Of a DNA stretch of 40,697 bases, positions 1 through 7,409 are shown piece after piece. Position 1 is the stretch's first letter; each line of letters begins with the position of its first letter. The stretch covers positions 1 to 40,697 of the forward strand of contig JAICYT010000006.1 of assembly GCA_025934075.1 (NCBI GenBank). Reading direction: 5' to 3'. Made by a program: the position numbers and the translations under genes. The notes beneath the pieces are model-generated. The model worked only from the letters and a program-made list of their open reading frames with translations, did not search any database and was not told the DNA's origin. This DNA is from Gemmatimonadaceae bacterium. GTDB taxonomy: Bacteria > Gemmatimonadota > Gemmatimonadetes > Gemmatimonadales > Gemmatimonadaceae.

Positions 1-829
<829 letters not shown>

Positions 830-873
830 ACGGAGTGGTGGAAATCGGGGCGTCGTGTAGGGGTGGTGTAGCG

Positions 874-893
874 CTTGTGAAAAATATCACAAG
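874..893. promoter_or_regulatory. CRP/FNR-type palindrome upstream of atpA
   Basis: Perfect inverted repeat CTTGTGA-N6-TCACAAG, containing the half-sites TGTGA-N6-TCACA known for CRP/FNR-family regulators. It lies 45 bp upstream of the atpA ATG. On the minus strand a possible promoter TTGCCG (910-905), 18-bp spacer, TATTTT (886-881) would place the palindrome exactly over the -10, which would suggest repression. The repeat is seen directly; the regulator is inferred. Confidence 0.5.
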
Positions 894-1001
894 GAGGCGA
901 TTCTCGGCAAGACGAAATTCCAATTCCCTTCCCCGGCACAATGCCACGGGGTGCAATCAATCGGTCCTGCTCGACCGCAACTTCGTATCCATCTTGCGGC
1001 C

Positions 1002-1391
1002 ATGGCAGCCAGCATTCGGGACCTCAAAGTCTGGCAGGAAGCGGTCGCTCTTGCCTCCGACGTCGTCCGCGCCGCCCGACAGGGTGCGCGCCGCGAAACG
1101 AAGGTCGTGACCGACCAGCTCATGATCACCGCGCTCAGCGCCGCCACGACCATCGCCGACGGCTATGGACGTTACACGGCTCCGGAACAACGGCAACTGT
1201 ATCGAGCCGCCAAACGGGAGCTCCTGCGCCTGGAAACCCAACTCGCCGTGCTCCGCCAGGCCGAAGTGGTCTCGGCGCAGGTGCACGCCGAGCTGAGCGC
1301 ACGGATCCAGAGCGTGATGCGCTTGCTCGGAGGGTACCTGGTGTATCTCGAGCGGCAGCTCACGCAGGAAAGCGCGAACGGCAAAGGATAA
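1002..1391 (+). CDS. Four-helix bundle protein (S23/IVS family)
   Basis: A 129-residue, almost entirely helical protein with the signature of the four-helix-bundle family first found inside 23S rRNA intervening sequences (IRDLKVWQEAVALA near the start, then an IADGYGR segment and YRAAKRELLRLETQL). The family's function is not established. I choose ATG 1002 over the ORF-track start 951 because the family begins right before the DLKVWQ motif; the 17 extra residues have no family character. It stands alone, divergent from atpA and convergent with the AraC-type regulator, with only 20 bp to that gene's end. It is not inside an rRNA gene here. Confidence 0.8.
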   Translation: MAASIRDLKVWQEAVALASDVVRAARQGARRETKVVTDQLMITALSAATTIADGYGRYTAPEQRQLYRAAKRELLRLETQLAVLRQAEVVSAQVHAELSARIQSVMRLLGGYLVYLERQLTQESANGKG

Positions 1392-1411
1392 TCGAGTCGC
1401 CAGACCCCGAG

Positions 1412-2239
1412 TTACCCTCGGCTTCGCCCGTGGCCCTTCACGAACCGCTCGATCAAGTCCACCGTCCGCAGCCGCGTGAGCGATGTGGGCTTGCTGCCGA
1501 CGACGCGCATCGCGGTGCTCGAGAGGTGCGACGACGAAGCGAAGCCGAGGACGTTCGCCACGTCGCGGAGATCATAGCCGGGATTCTTCGCCAGCTCGGC
1601 GGCGGCGATGATTCGAACGAGATCGATGATCCGTTTGAGATTCGGTGCGCCCCCGGCGGCGAACGAGCGGCTCAGATGCTCGCGTGTGACGCTCAGAAAC
1701 TGCGCGAGTGTCGAGGTGCGCACGGGACGGCCGGCGTGCGAGACGATGAATCCCCACGCCGCCGCTTGGAGCGGCAGCGCGAGGCCGAGTGACGGCGGAG
1801 GCCGATGCAGCGCGCGCGCGAACCGCGTCGTGAAGCTGCGCTCCATCACGAGATCGCGTGCCGTGGCGTCGTCGATGCCTTCCACGAGCACGTCGCTGAA
1901 CTCGCAGCTCGCGCACTGCGCGAGCGCCGGTCCTTCCGCGGCGCGCAGCGCGGCGAGTCCAAAGAACGGCACGCTGGGATATTCGCGTGCTCGCGATGCC
2001 ACGCGCCACGTGTCCTCCTGAGCGCTGCCGAGATCGACGACCGCGGCGTCGATCAAATTCGTCTTGAAGGCGGACTCGAAATCTTCGAGCGTGCGCGTGA
2101 GCACGAGTCGAGCGCGGCGGCGCGGGAACGCGGCCTTGATGAGCGCACGCGCCCGCTCGCGCGGCGCGTAGCCGACGACCACGGGCATGCCCGGCTGGTA
2201 CGACGCCGAAGGCGCCGCGGAGCCCGCGATGACCGTCAC
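1412..2239 (-). CDS. AraC-type HTH regulator with degenerate receiver-like N-terminus
   Basis: A 275-residue protein. The C-terminal third holds an AraC-like double HTH: TLAQFLSVTREHLSRSF, then LRDVANVLGFASSSHLSSTAMRVVG near the C-terminus. The N-terminal part (VVVGYAPRERARALIKAAF, then FKTNLIDAAVVDL) has the alternating beta-alpha rhythm of a receiver domain but no obvious phospho-accepting Asp, so it may sense something other than a kinase, or nothing. It starts 1 bp after the Nudix stop and is likely co-transcribed with it and with the MlaF-like gene. The target genes cannot be told from sequence. Confidence 0.72.
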   Translation of the reverse strand: MTVIAGSAAPSASYQPGMPVVVGYAPRERARALIKAAFPRRRARLVLTRTLEDFESAFKTNLIDAAVVDLGSAQEDTWRVASRAREYPSVPFFGLAALRAAEGPALAQCASCEFSDVLVEGIDDATARDLVMERSFTTRFARALHRPPPSLGLALPLQAAAWGFIVSHAGRPVRTSTLAQFLSVTREHLSRSFAAGGAPNLKRIIDLVRIIAAAELAKNPGYDLRDVANVLGFASSSHLSSTAMRVVGSKPTSLTRLRTVDLIERFVKGHGRSRG

Positions 2240-2240
2240 G

Positions 2241-2687
2241 TCACGCCGACGTCGAAGATTCGACGACGATCTCCTGCGCCCGCCGCAGCACCTCGCGCGC
2301 GTTCGCGTAGGAGATCAACTCCTGCGCGTCGCCGAACTCTACCCAGCGGCAGGCGGTGATGCCTTCCGCGCGCTGTGGCGACGTCGTCGATTCCGCGGTC
2401 TCCATCAAATAGAAGTGACAGACCTTGTGGATCAACTGGCCGCGAAATCGAAAGAACCAGTCGATGGTTTCGATCGCACCCCGGAGCGCGAGGTCGGCGA
2501 GTCCAGTTTCCTCCGTGACCTCGCGCAGCGCGGCGTCCTCCGGCAGCTCGCCCGACTCGAGATGCCCCTTGGGGAATCCCCAATTCTGGTAGCTGTCGCG
2601 GATGAGGAGGTACACCGGCCTGCCCTCGTCGACTCGAAAGACGACGCCGCCGGCGGACGTCTCGTCGCGCGCGTGGCCGCGGGCCAT
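2241..2687 (-). CDS. Nudix hydrolase
   Basis: A 148-residue Nudix protein with a canonical box, GHLESGELPEDAALREVTEETGL, matching GX5EX7REUXEEXGU; the REVTEE glutamates bind the divalent metal used to cleave a nucleoside diphosphate linked to another moiety. The preceding GFPKGH and the RFRG / KVCHFYLME strands resemble the diadenosine-polyphosphate (MutT/Ap4A-type) branch, but substrate cannot be fixed by motif. Its ATG overlaps the MlaF-like stop as TGATG, so translation is coupled to that ABC ATPase. The regulator gene follows at once. Confidence 0.88.
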   Translation of the reverse strand: MARGHARDETSAGGVVFRVDEGRPVYLLIRDSYQNWGFPKGHLESGELPEDAALREVTEETGLADLALRGAIETIDWFFRFRGQLIHKVCHFYLMETAESTTSPQRAEGITACRWVEFGDAQELISYANAREVLRRAQEIVVESSTSA

Positions 2688-3442
2688 CAGATGCTCGCCC
2701 CGGAAACCGGCTCCAGGTCGGCTTTGCCTTCGATGAACTGCCGCACGATCGGGTCCGTCGAGTGTCGGATCTCGTCGACCGCGCCGACCTGGCGTACGCG
2801 TCCTTGATAGAGCATCGCGATGCGCGTGCCGACGGTGTACGCGCTTCGCATGTCGTGGGTGATCACGATTCCGGTGACGCCGAGCTTGTCGCGCATGCGC
2901 ACCATGAGCTGGTCGATCACCGCGCTGGTCACGGGATCGAGGCCGGTGGTGGGCTCGTCGTAGAGGATGTACTTGGGGCGAAGCGCGATCGCGCGTGCGA
3001 TGCCGACGCGCTTTCGCATACCGCCGGACAGCTCGGCGGGAAAGCGATTCTCGACGTTCTCGAGATCCACGAGGTTGAGCGCTTCGCGTACGCGTTCGGC
3101 GATCTCGTTCTCGGTGAGCTCCTGCTGCTTGCGCAGACCCATCGCGACGTTTTCGCCGATCGTGAACGAGTCGAAGAGCGCGGCGAACTGGAACACGTAG
3201 CCGATGCGCGCGCGGAGCTGGTACAGCTCGCGACGTGAGAGTTTCGGCACGTGCAGGTTGTCGACGATCACGTCGCCGGCGTCGGGCTCGAGCAAGCCGA
3301 CGATGTGCTTGATGGCGACGGACTTCCCGGTGCCCGAGTAGCCGATGATGACCATCGTCTCGCCCTCGACGACGTCGAGCGAGAATCCCTCGAGGACGTG
3401 CTTGGGTCCGAACGACTTGTAGACGTCGATGAGCCGAATCAT
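2687..3442 (-). CDS. mlaF: MlaF-like ABC transporter ATP-binding protein
   Basis: A 251-residue ABC ATPase of the Mla/Ttg2A type, which powers phospholipid transport between the outer and inner membrane together with an MlaE permease and an MlaD (MCE) substrate protein. Visible motifs: Walker A GYSGTGKS, signature LSGGMRKRVGIARAIA (the MRKR form is typical of MlaF), Walker B YILYDEPTTGLDP, and H-loop VITHDM. No mlaE is adjacent; an MCE/MlaD-like gene lies 32 kb away at 35354 in this window, so the system is dispersed. It is first of a three-gene minus-strand unit with the Nudix and AraC-type genes. Confidence 0.88.
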   Translation of the reverse strand: MIRLIDVYKSFGPKHVLEGFSLDVVEGETMVIIGYSGTGKSVAIKHIVGLLEPDAGDVIVDNLHVPKLSRRELYQLRARIGYVFQFAALFDSFTIGENVAMGLRKQQELTENEIAERVREALNLVDLENVENRFPAELSGGMRKRVGIARAIALRPKYILYDEPTTGLDPVTSAVIDQLMVRMRDKLGVTGIVITHDMRSAYTVGTRIAMLYQGRVRQVGAVDEIRHSTDPIVRQFIEGKADLEPVSGASI

Positions 3443-3545
3443 GCCGATCGCGGAGCGAGTACCGCGGCGCCGACGGGAGTCGACGCCGTATCAGAAATGT
3501 GATCCCACGAAATGTCCGTCGCTAGTGCGCGGGTCACGCCAACGC

Positions 3546-3575
3546 AAAAAAGGCCGGCGATTTCTCGCCGGCCTT
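3546..3575 (-). terminator. Rho-independent terminator of the sigma factor gene
   Basis: Perfect 11-bp stem (AAGGCCGGCGA / TCGCCGGCCTT) with a 4-nt loop, followed on the minus strand by TTTTTT. It sits 20 bp beyond the sigma factor stop and isolates that gene from the MlaF-like operon. Confidence 0.93.
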
Positions 3576-3595
3576 GTTGGTAGTAGCCTGAACCG

Positions 3596-4483
3596 TTACG
3601 CGGCGAAGCTGCCGAGCGCGCGGCCGACGTCGCCTTCGCGGAGGCGCTTGAGAGCGCGATCGCGCAGCTGACGCACGCGTTCCCGCGTGACGCCGAGCAT
3701 GGAGCCGATCTCCTCGAGCGTATGCTCGCGGCCGCCTTCGAGGCCGAAGTACAGGCGAAGGACCTTGGCGTCGCGCGGCGGGAGCGTGCCGAGCGCCTGC
3801 TCGATCTCGTCGTTGAGGAAGCGGTTCATCGCCTCTTCCTCGGTGTCCGGCATCTCGTCGGCGACGAAGCGCTCGATGAGCGAGCGATCGCCTTCGGGAT
3901 CCATGGGTGCGTCGAGACGGACGTCGCTCGTGTTGAGCGCGGCCAGGGACTGCACGACGTCGACCGAGAGACCGGTGAGCTGCGAGAGCTCTTCGGGGCT
4001 GGGCTCACGGTTGAGCTTCTGGCGGAGGATCTCCGAGGCCTTGATGATTCTCGAAAGGTCGGCCGTGCGGTTGAGCGGCACGCGAACGGTGCGGCCCTGT
4101 CGCGCGAGCGCGGAGAGAATGGCCTGGCGAATCCACCACACGGCGTACGAGATGAACTTGACGCCCTGGTCGGGATCGAACTTGCGGGCAGCGGTGAGCA
4201 GCCCGACGTTCCCCTCGCCGATCAGATCGATGAGTGGGAGTCCGCGGTTCTGATACTTCTTGGCGACGGAGATGACGAAGCGGAGGTTGCGCTTGACGAG
4301 CTCCTGCAGCGCATCCTGATCGCCGGCGCGAATTTTCTTGGCGAGATCGATCTCCTCGGTCCCCTTGAGGAGAGGATAGGTCGAGACCTCGTACAGGTAC
4401 TGATCGAGGATGTCTCGTTCCGGCTCGTTTGGAGCGATCCCAGCGGGGGCCGCTCGGCGGCGACGACGCTTGAGTTCGGTCAT
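3596..4483 (-). CDS. RpoD-family RNA polymerase sigma-70 factor
   Basis: A 295-residue group 1/2 sigma factor with regions 1.2 to 4.2: DILDQYLYEVSTYPLL (1.2), LVKRNLRFVISVAKKYQNRGLPLIDLIGEGNVGLL (2.1-2.2), FISYAVWWIRQAI (2.3-2.4), EELSQLTGLS (3), and the C-terminal HTH TLEEIGSMLGVTRERVRQL (4.2). It recognises -10/-35 promoters. It lacks region 1.1 and the large non-conserved insert of proteobacterial RpoD, so it could be the primary factor of a lineage with short SigA or an alternative group 2 factor. I start at ATG 4483 (MTELKRRRRR), not the ORF-track 4546, because the extra 21 residues are not family-like. Confidence 0.93.
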   Translation of the reverse strand: MTELKRRRRRAAPAGIAPNEPERDILDQYLYEVSTYPLLKGTEEIDLAKKIRAGDQDALQELVKRNLRFVISVAKKYQNRGLPLIDLIGEGNVGLLTAARKFDPDQGVKFISYAVWWIRQAILSALARQGRTVRVPLNRTADLSRIIKASEILRQKLNREPSPEELSQLTGLSVDVVQSLAALNTSDVRLDAPMDPEGDRSLIERFVADEMPDTEEEAMNRFLNDEIEQALGTLPPRDAKVLRLYFGLEGGREHTLEEIGSMLGVTRERVRQLRDRALKRLREGDVGRALGSFAA

Positions 4484-4696
4484 GTTGCGGTTTACCCTCG
4501 CGCACGGAGCGCGTTGGAGTCGGCATCTATGGAGCGGCGGACACACATGCCCGCATCGCTACGGCTATCTATCTGAGCACGGCGACAACAGCAGCAGCTA
4601 CACAACGACACCGCCACACCGCGCAGACCTTCCGGAGCGAGTCACGAAAGGCGCTGCAAAATACCGGCCTATAGGATTTTCGCCAGTCCCAATTCG

Positions 4697-4725
4697 TTGA
4701 CACTCGGTATACCCTGGTCTATTAT
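4697..4725 (+). promoter_or_regulatory. Sigma-70 promoter of the tRNA Ala-Gly-Val unit
   Basis: TTGACA (4697-4702), 17-bp spacer, TATTAT (4720-4725). This is nearly consensus. It lies 53 bp upstream of tRNA-Ala and reads into the three-tRNA cluster. The rest of 4484-4696 is the upstream region of the minus-strand sigma factor; I see no gene in it. Confidence 0.85.
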
Positions 4726-4777
4726 TCGTGGTTCCTGGCGGCCGCCTTCGGGCTCCGACGGAAGTTGCCGGGACCGA

Positions 4778-4850
<73 letters not shown>

Positions 4851-4948
4851 TGGCGCGAGCGTCGACCGGCGCGCCAGAGTGCTCGGAGGGGTGCCACGAC
4901 CGCGGGATCCAAACGGCGCGTCGGCTTCCGGGCGACATCAGCATCAAT

Positions 4949-5021
4949 GCGGGAATAGCTCAGTTGGTAGAGCACAACCTTGCCAAGGTTGGGGTCGCGG
5001 GTTCGAGTCCCGTTTCCCGCT
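4949..5021 (+). tRNA. tRNA-Gly (GCC)
   Basis: 73-nt cloverleaf. Acceptor GCGGGAA/TTCCCGC, anticodon arm CAACC-TTGCCAA-GGTTG with anticodon GCC, T-arm GGGTTCGAGTCCC, discriminator U. No encoded CCA. Second gene of the three-tRNA unit. Confidence 0.97.
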
Positions 5022-5058
5022 CTGTAGCGGCTGGGGTTGGAGGCTAGACGCTATGGAC

Positions 5059-5132
5059 GGGCGGTTAGCTCAGTTGGTTAGAGCGCCACGTTGACATCGT
5101 GGAGGTCACAAGTTCGAGTCTTGTACCGCCCA
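5059..5132 (+). tRNA. tRNA-Val (GAC)
   Basis: 74-nt cloverleaf. Acceptor GGGCGGT/ACCGCCC, anticodon arm CCACG-TTGACAT-CGTGG with anticodon GAC, T-loop TTCGAGT, discriminator A. Last gene before a strong terminator that starts 3 nt after it. Confidence 0.97.
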
Positions 5133-5134
5133 TG

Positions 5135-5166
5135 CCCTGCGGACTCACCTCCGCGGGGATTTTTTT
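5135..5166 (+). terminator. Terminator of the tRNA Ala-Gly-Val unit
   Basis: 9-bp stem CCCTGCGGA / TCCGCGGGG with a 6-nt loop, then ATTTTTTT. It begins right after tRNA-Val and closes the unit started at the 4697 promoter. Confidence 0.93.
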
Positions 5167-5230
5167 CCGGAGCGAGCCGGAGCGAGCATGAAGGAGAATG
5201 AAGGAGAATGAAGGAGAATGAAGGAGCATG
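5167..5230 (+). repeat. 10-bp-period tandem repeats with SD+ATG units
   Basis: Two copies of CCGGAGCGAG (5167-5186) followed, after 4 nt, by AAGGAGAATG three times and AAGGAGCATG once (5191-5230). Each later unit looks like a Shine-Dalgarno plus ATG, but the reading frame yields no meaningful protein. It lies between the tRNA-Val terminator and tRNA-Arg. It could be a replication-slippage array; copy number may vary between strains. Confidence 0.85.
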
Positions 5231-5330
5231 ATCGAGCGGGTGAAGCGATCGTGTGAAGCGAGCTTCAGCGTCAGTTCAGTGTTCCGTAATGATCGGCTGG
5301 GCGGAGCGCGATGATTACAGCGCGTTCAGC

Positions 5331-5359
5331 TTGACGCGATTCTGGAGCAGAAATAGGTT
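5331..5359 (+). promoter_or_regulatory. Possible promoter of tRNA-Arg(ACG)
   Basis: TTGACG (5331-5336), 17-bp spacer, TAGGTT (5354-5359), about 40 bp upstream of the tRNA. The -35 is good and the -10 weak. The rest of 5231-5399 shows nothing else. Confidence 0.4.
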
Positions 5360-5399
5360 GCACGTCTGTAGAAAAGCGCAGTGCGATCGTGGTGTGCAG

Positions 5400-5473
5400 G
5401 CGCCCATAGCTCAATTGGATAGAGCATCTGACTACGGATCAGAAGGTTGGAGGTTCGAGTCCTTCTGGGCGCG
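5400..5473 (+). tRNA. tRNA-Arg (ACG)
   Basis: 74-nt cloverleaf. Acceptor GCGCCCA/TGGGCGC, anticodon arm TCTGA-CTACGGA-TCAGA with anticodon ACG (A34 is normally edited to inosine by TadA), T-loop TTCGAGT, discriminator G. Lies between the repeat array and tRNA-Pro. Confidence 0.97.
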
Positions 5474-5533
5474 TTCCACACGGCAGGCGTAGCAGGCGTA
5501 GACACGTGTGAGACAGGACGAGCGAGAGAACGG

Positions 5534-5610
5534 CGGGGCGTAGCTTAGCCCGGTAGAGCGCCTGCTTCGGGAGCAGGAGGTCGCTGGTTCAAATCCAGTC
5601 GCCCCGACCA
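5534..5610 (+). tRNA. tRNA-Pro (CGG), island integration site
   Basis: Cloverleaf with acceptor CGGGGCG/CGCCCCG, anticodon arm CCTGC-TTCGGGA-GCAGG with anticodon CGG, T-loop TTCAAAT, discriminator A, and an encoded CCA. It is the only tRNA in the window with CCA in the DNA. The 3' 48 nt, from within the anticodon arm to CCA, are repeated exactly at 20459-20506, so the gene's 3' half was re-supplied by an integrated island and the tRNA stays functional. Confidence 0.96.
5563..5610. repeat. attL core (48-bp direct repeat in tRNA-Pro)
   Basis: 48 bp covering the anticodon loop to CCA of tRNA-Pro, identical to 20459-20506 and in the same orientation. The flanks differ at once (C before and TTT after here; T before and CTT after at the other copy). 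Paired with the adjacent tyrosine integrase gene, this marks the left island boundary. Confidence 0.95.
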
Positions 5611-5620
5611 TTTAAGATCA

Positions 5621-5653
5621 AGCCCTGCAACGTTTTGCGTTGTGGGGCTTTTT
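5621..5653 (+). terminator. Terminator downstream of tRNA-Pro (attL side)
   Basis: 12-bp stem AGCCCTGCAACG / CGTTGTGGGGCT (two G-U pairs) with a 5-nt loop, ending in TTTTT. Lies inside the island, 10 bp after the tRNA CCA, and probably replaces the tRNA's original terminator, which is now at 20512. Confidence 0.85.
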
Positions 5654-5666
5654 CGTTGCCCTGAAG

Positions 5667-5694
5667 CCGTCCTCAGTTTCGTCCTCAGTTTCTC
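5667..5694. repeat. Putative integrase arm-type sites, left
   Basis: Two direct copies of GTCCTCAGTTT, 12 bp apart, between attL and the integrase stop. The same pair recurs at 20275-20301 near attR, in the same orientation. Such paired repeats at both ends are typical of arm-type sites bound by the N-terminal domain of tyrosine integrases. Repeat seen; role inferred. Confidence 0.6.
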
Positions 5695-5728
5695 GGGTTT
5701 TCGAGTACTCTGATGGCCCAACTCTGCT

Positions 5729-7045
5729 TCAGCCTGTCGTTCCCGTCACGGTCGCTTCGGTGACCTTCCGAGGCTCGCTCATCACCGCGAGCATGGTTTG
5801 CCGGTCGGCCTGCTGGTAGCACGCCAGGAGCGTCCCTACGTCCTTCCAGCCGCCCGCCGCAGCCACATCCTTCACCGATAAGTCCTTTCGTTCCGTGGCC
5901 CACTTCCGGCGGTATGCGTGGAGCAACCCACCGTCGAGCTTCGAGAGGCCAGCCCGCTCCTCCAACGCGAGAATCCAGCGGGCAAATACGTCGCGGCGCA
6001 TCGGTTCCTTCGGAGTCTTCTCCGCAGGGAAGACCCAACCGCCGACGACACTCAGCTTCGAGCGGAAGGCGCGGATCTCTTCCACCAACGCGGCCGGAAT
6101 CGGCGTGATCCACTGCTGACGCTTCTTGTCAGCCTCGGCGCGCCAGGTGATCTCTGACGCGGCGAGGTTGATGTCGTCCCACCGAAGTTGACGGATCGAG
6201 CCGCTGCGCCGACCCGTCGCTTCGAGAAGCACCAACGCGAATTCCGCACGTATCCACTTCACCCGATCAGCCTCCGCAGCGGCGCGTCCTTCATCGGACT
6301 TCGGATCAGCGATCCGTGCCTCTGCTTCCGCCGTCAGTTCCTGTGCCGCCTTCCGTGCTCGCTCGAAGCGTTCCCACGTCGTGATAGGGCGCTTCGGATT
6401 CTTCTCTCGCGGACGACGCACCCCCTGCAAGGGGTGATGATCGAGGAGGCGCTTTCCCTTCCCCACTCGCACCGACGTTGCCCACCTGAGCGCCGCGTAC
6501 AACAGTTTCAGGTCTGCTTCGACGGAACGAGCGCGTACGGCCCGAGTCAGCTTCGGCTTTCCAGTCTTCCAATCGACGCCGTACTTCACGCCGCCCGCGA
6601 GACGCCAACGCGTGTACGCGACGACATCATCCTCGCGTAACTCGCGAACGTCGCATTCCTCGCCGAAGTACGCACAGAGAACCTTGACGCGCGTTTCTCC
6701 ATCGTCTCGCGTCGGCTTGCTGTTGTCGAGGAACGTCGCGGCCTCCTTGCAGTACCGATCGAGCAAGTACCGCAAGGTGATCGCTTCATTCGACGGACGT
6801 TCTTCCGTCTCGCCGAGTGTCGTCCTCGCCAACAACTCGCGCACGATGCGCTCGGCCTCGGCGCGGTCGGTCGTATCGATGCATTTCTCATCGCTTCGAC
6901 CGAGGTCGCCTTTCCAGACCGACCGATAGAACTTCCCATCCTTTCGTTTTTGAAACAGCCGGACGCGGAGCCCTCGCTCTCCGAAGGATCGCGTCCATCC
7001 GCGCGCCGTGGCGCGCCACTCATCACGCCGTTTTCGCTTCGCCAT
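5729..7045 (-). CDS. Tyrosine site-specific recombinase (island integrase)
   Basis: A 438-residue phage-type integrase that should excise and integrate the island at tRNA-Pro. An N-terminal basic segment (MAKRKRRDEW) and a SAM-like core-binding region (about residues 85-210) precede the catalytic domain. Catalytic residues visible: Arg in ATGRRSGSIRQLRW (about 279), HAYRRKW (His 376, Arg 379), the third box GGWKD (Trp 400), and the nucleophile in LLACYQQADRQTM (Tyr 410). The 3' end points at attL, 119 bp from the core repeat. The gene ends 34 bp beyond the arm-type repeats. It follows the excisionase-like gene by 7 bp, so it may be co-transcribed with it. Looks intact. Confidence 0.94.
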   Translation of the reverse strand: MAKRKRRDEWRATARGWTRSFGERGLRVRLFQKRKDGKFYRSVWKGDLGRSDEKCIDTTDRAEAERIVRELLARTTLGETEERPSNEAITLRYLLDRYCKEAATFLDNSKPTRDDGETRVKVLCAYFGEECDVRELREDDVVAYTRWRLAGGVKYGVDWKTGKPKLTRAVRARSVEADLKLLYAALRWATSVRVGKGKRLLDHHPLQGVRRPREKNPKRPITTWERFERARKAAQELTAEAEARIADPKSDEGRAAAEADRVKWIRAEFALVLLEATGRRSGSIRQLRWDDINLAASEITWRAEADKKRQQWITPIPAALVEEIRAFRSKLSVVGGWVFPAEKTPKEPMRRDVFARWILALEERAGLSKLDGGLLHAYRRKWATERKDLSVKDVAAAGGWKDVGTLLACYQQADRQTMLAVMSEPRKVTEATVTGTTG

Positions 7046-7052
7046 ATGAACC

Positions 7053-7409
7053 TCACTGGCGTTCGCGCCTGAGCGTCCGAGCGTCGGCGCTCACATCGTA
7101 AGAGCGTGTTCGTTTTATCGCAAACTCGCGACGTGGTGGCAAATCACCGACGAGAATCCGAGGTGCGTACCTACGGCCGGCGTTGGGTAGACGTCCTTGA
7201 CGAATGAGGCGTGCGAGGTGCTCAACCGAATAGCCGGTGAGACCAGCAGCCTCTCTAAGTGTGACGGCCCGCCGGGCCACCATTGGCTCGCAGGAGCGTA
7301 CGTCCGACAGCAACTCGTCGATCAGCTTCGCTCCGTCCACAACAGCGTTGACGCGCGCATACGCATCCCGGCGCTGCTCCCAAGAGGCGATCAGCGTCTC
7401 GCGCATCAT
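7053..7409 (-). CDS. Excisionase-like MerR-type HTH protein
   Basis: About 118 residues. The second half carries VTLREAAGLTGYSVEHLARLIRQGRLPNAGRR, the winged-helix pattern of AlpA/MerR-like excisionases that bend DNA and steer integrases toward excision. The N-terminal half (MMRETLIASWEQRRDAYARV) is helical and unlike minimal excisionases. I start at ATG 7409, which overlaps the upstream stop as ATGA; the ORF-track start at 7460 would overlap by 52 bp. It lies directly upstream of the integrase, as expected for a directionality factor. It could instead be a transcription regulator of the element. Confidence 0.65.
   Translation of the reverse strand: MMRETLIASWEQRRDAYARVNAVVDGAKLIDELLSDVRSCEPMVARRAVTLREAAGLTGYSVEHLARLIRQGRLPNAGRRYAPRILVGDLPPRREFAIKRTRSYDVSADARTLRRERQ

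Noticed and set aside
941-1792. Plus-strand 283-aa ORF
   Set aside because: Shadow of the four-helix-bundle and AraC-type genes; Arg-rich composition typical of a shifted frame in GC-rich DNA.
5167-5230. CRISPR array
   Set aside because: Units are 10 bp with no spacers and no cas genes are in the window.
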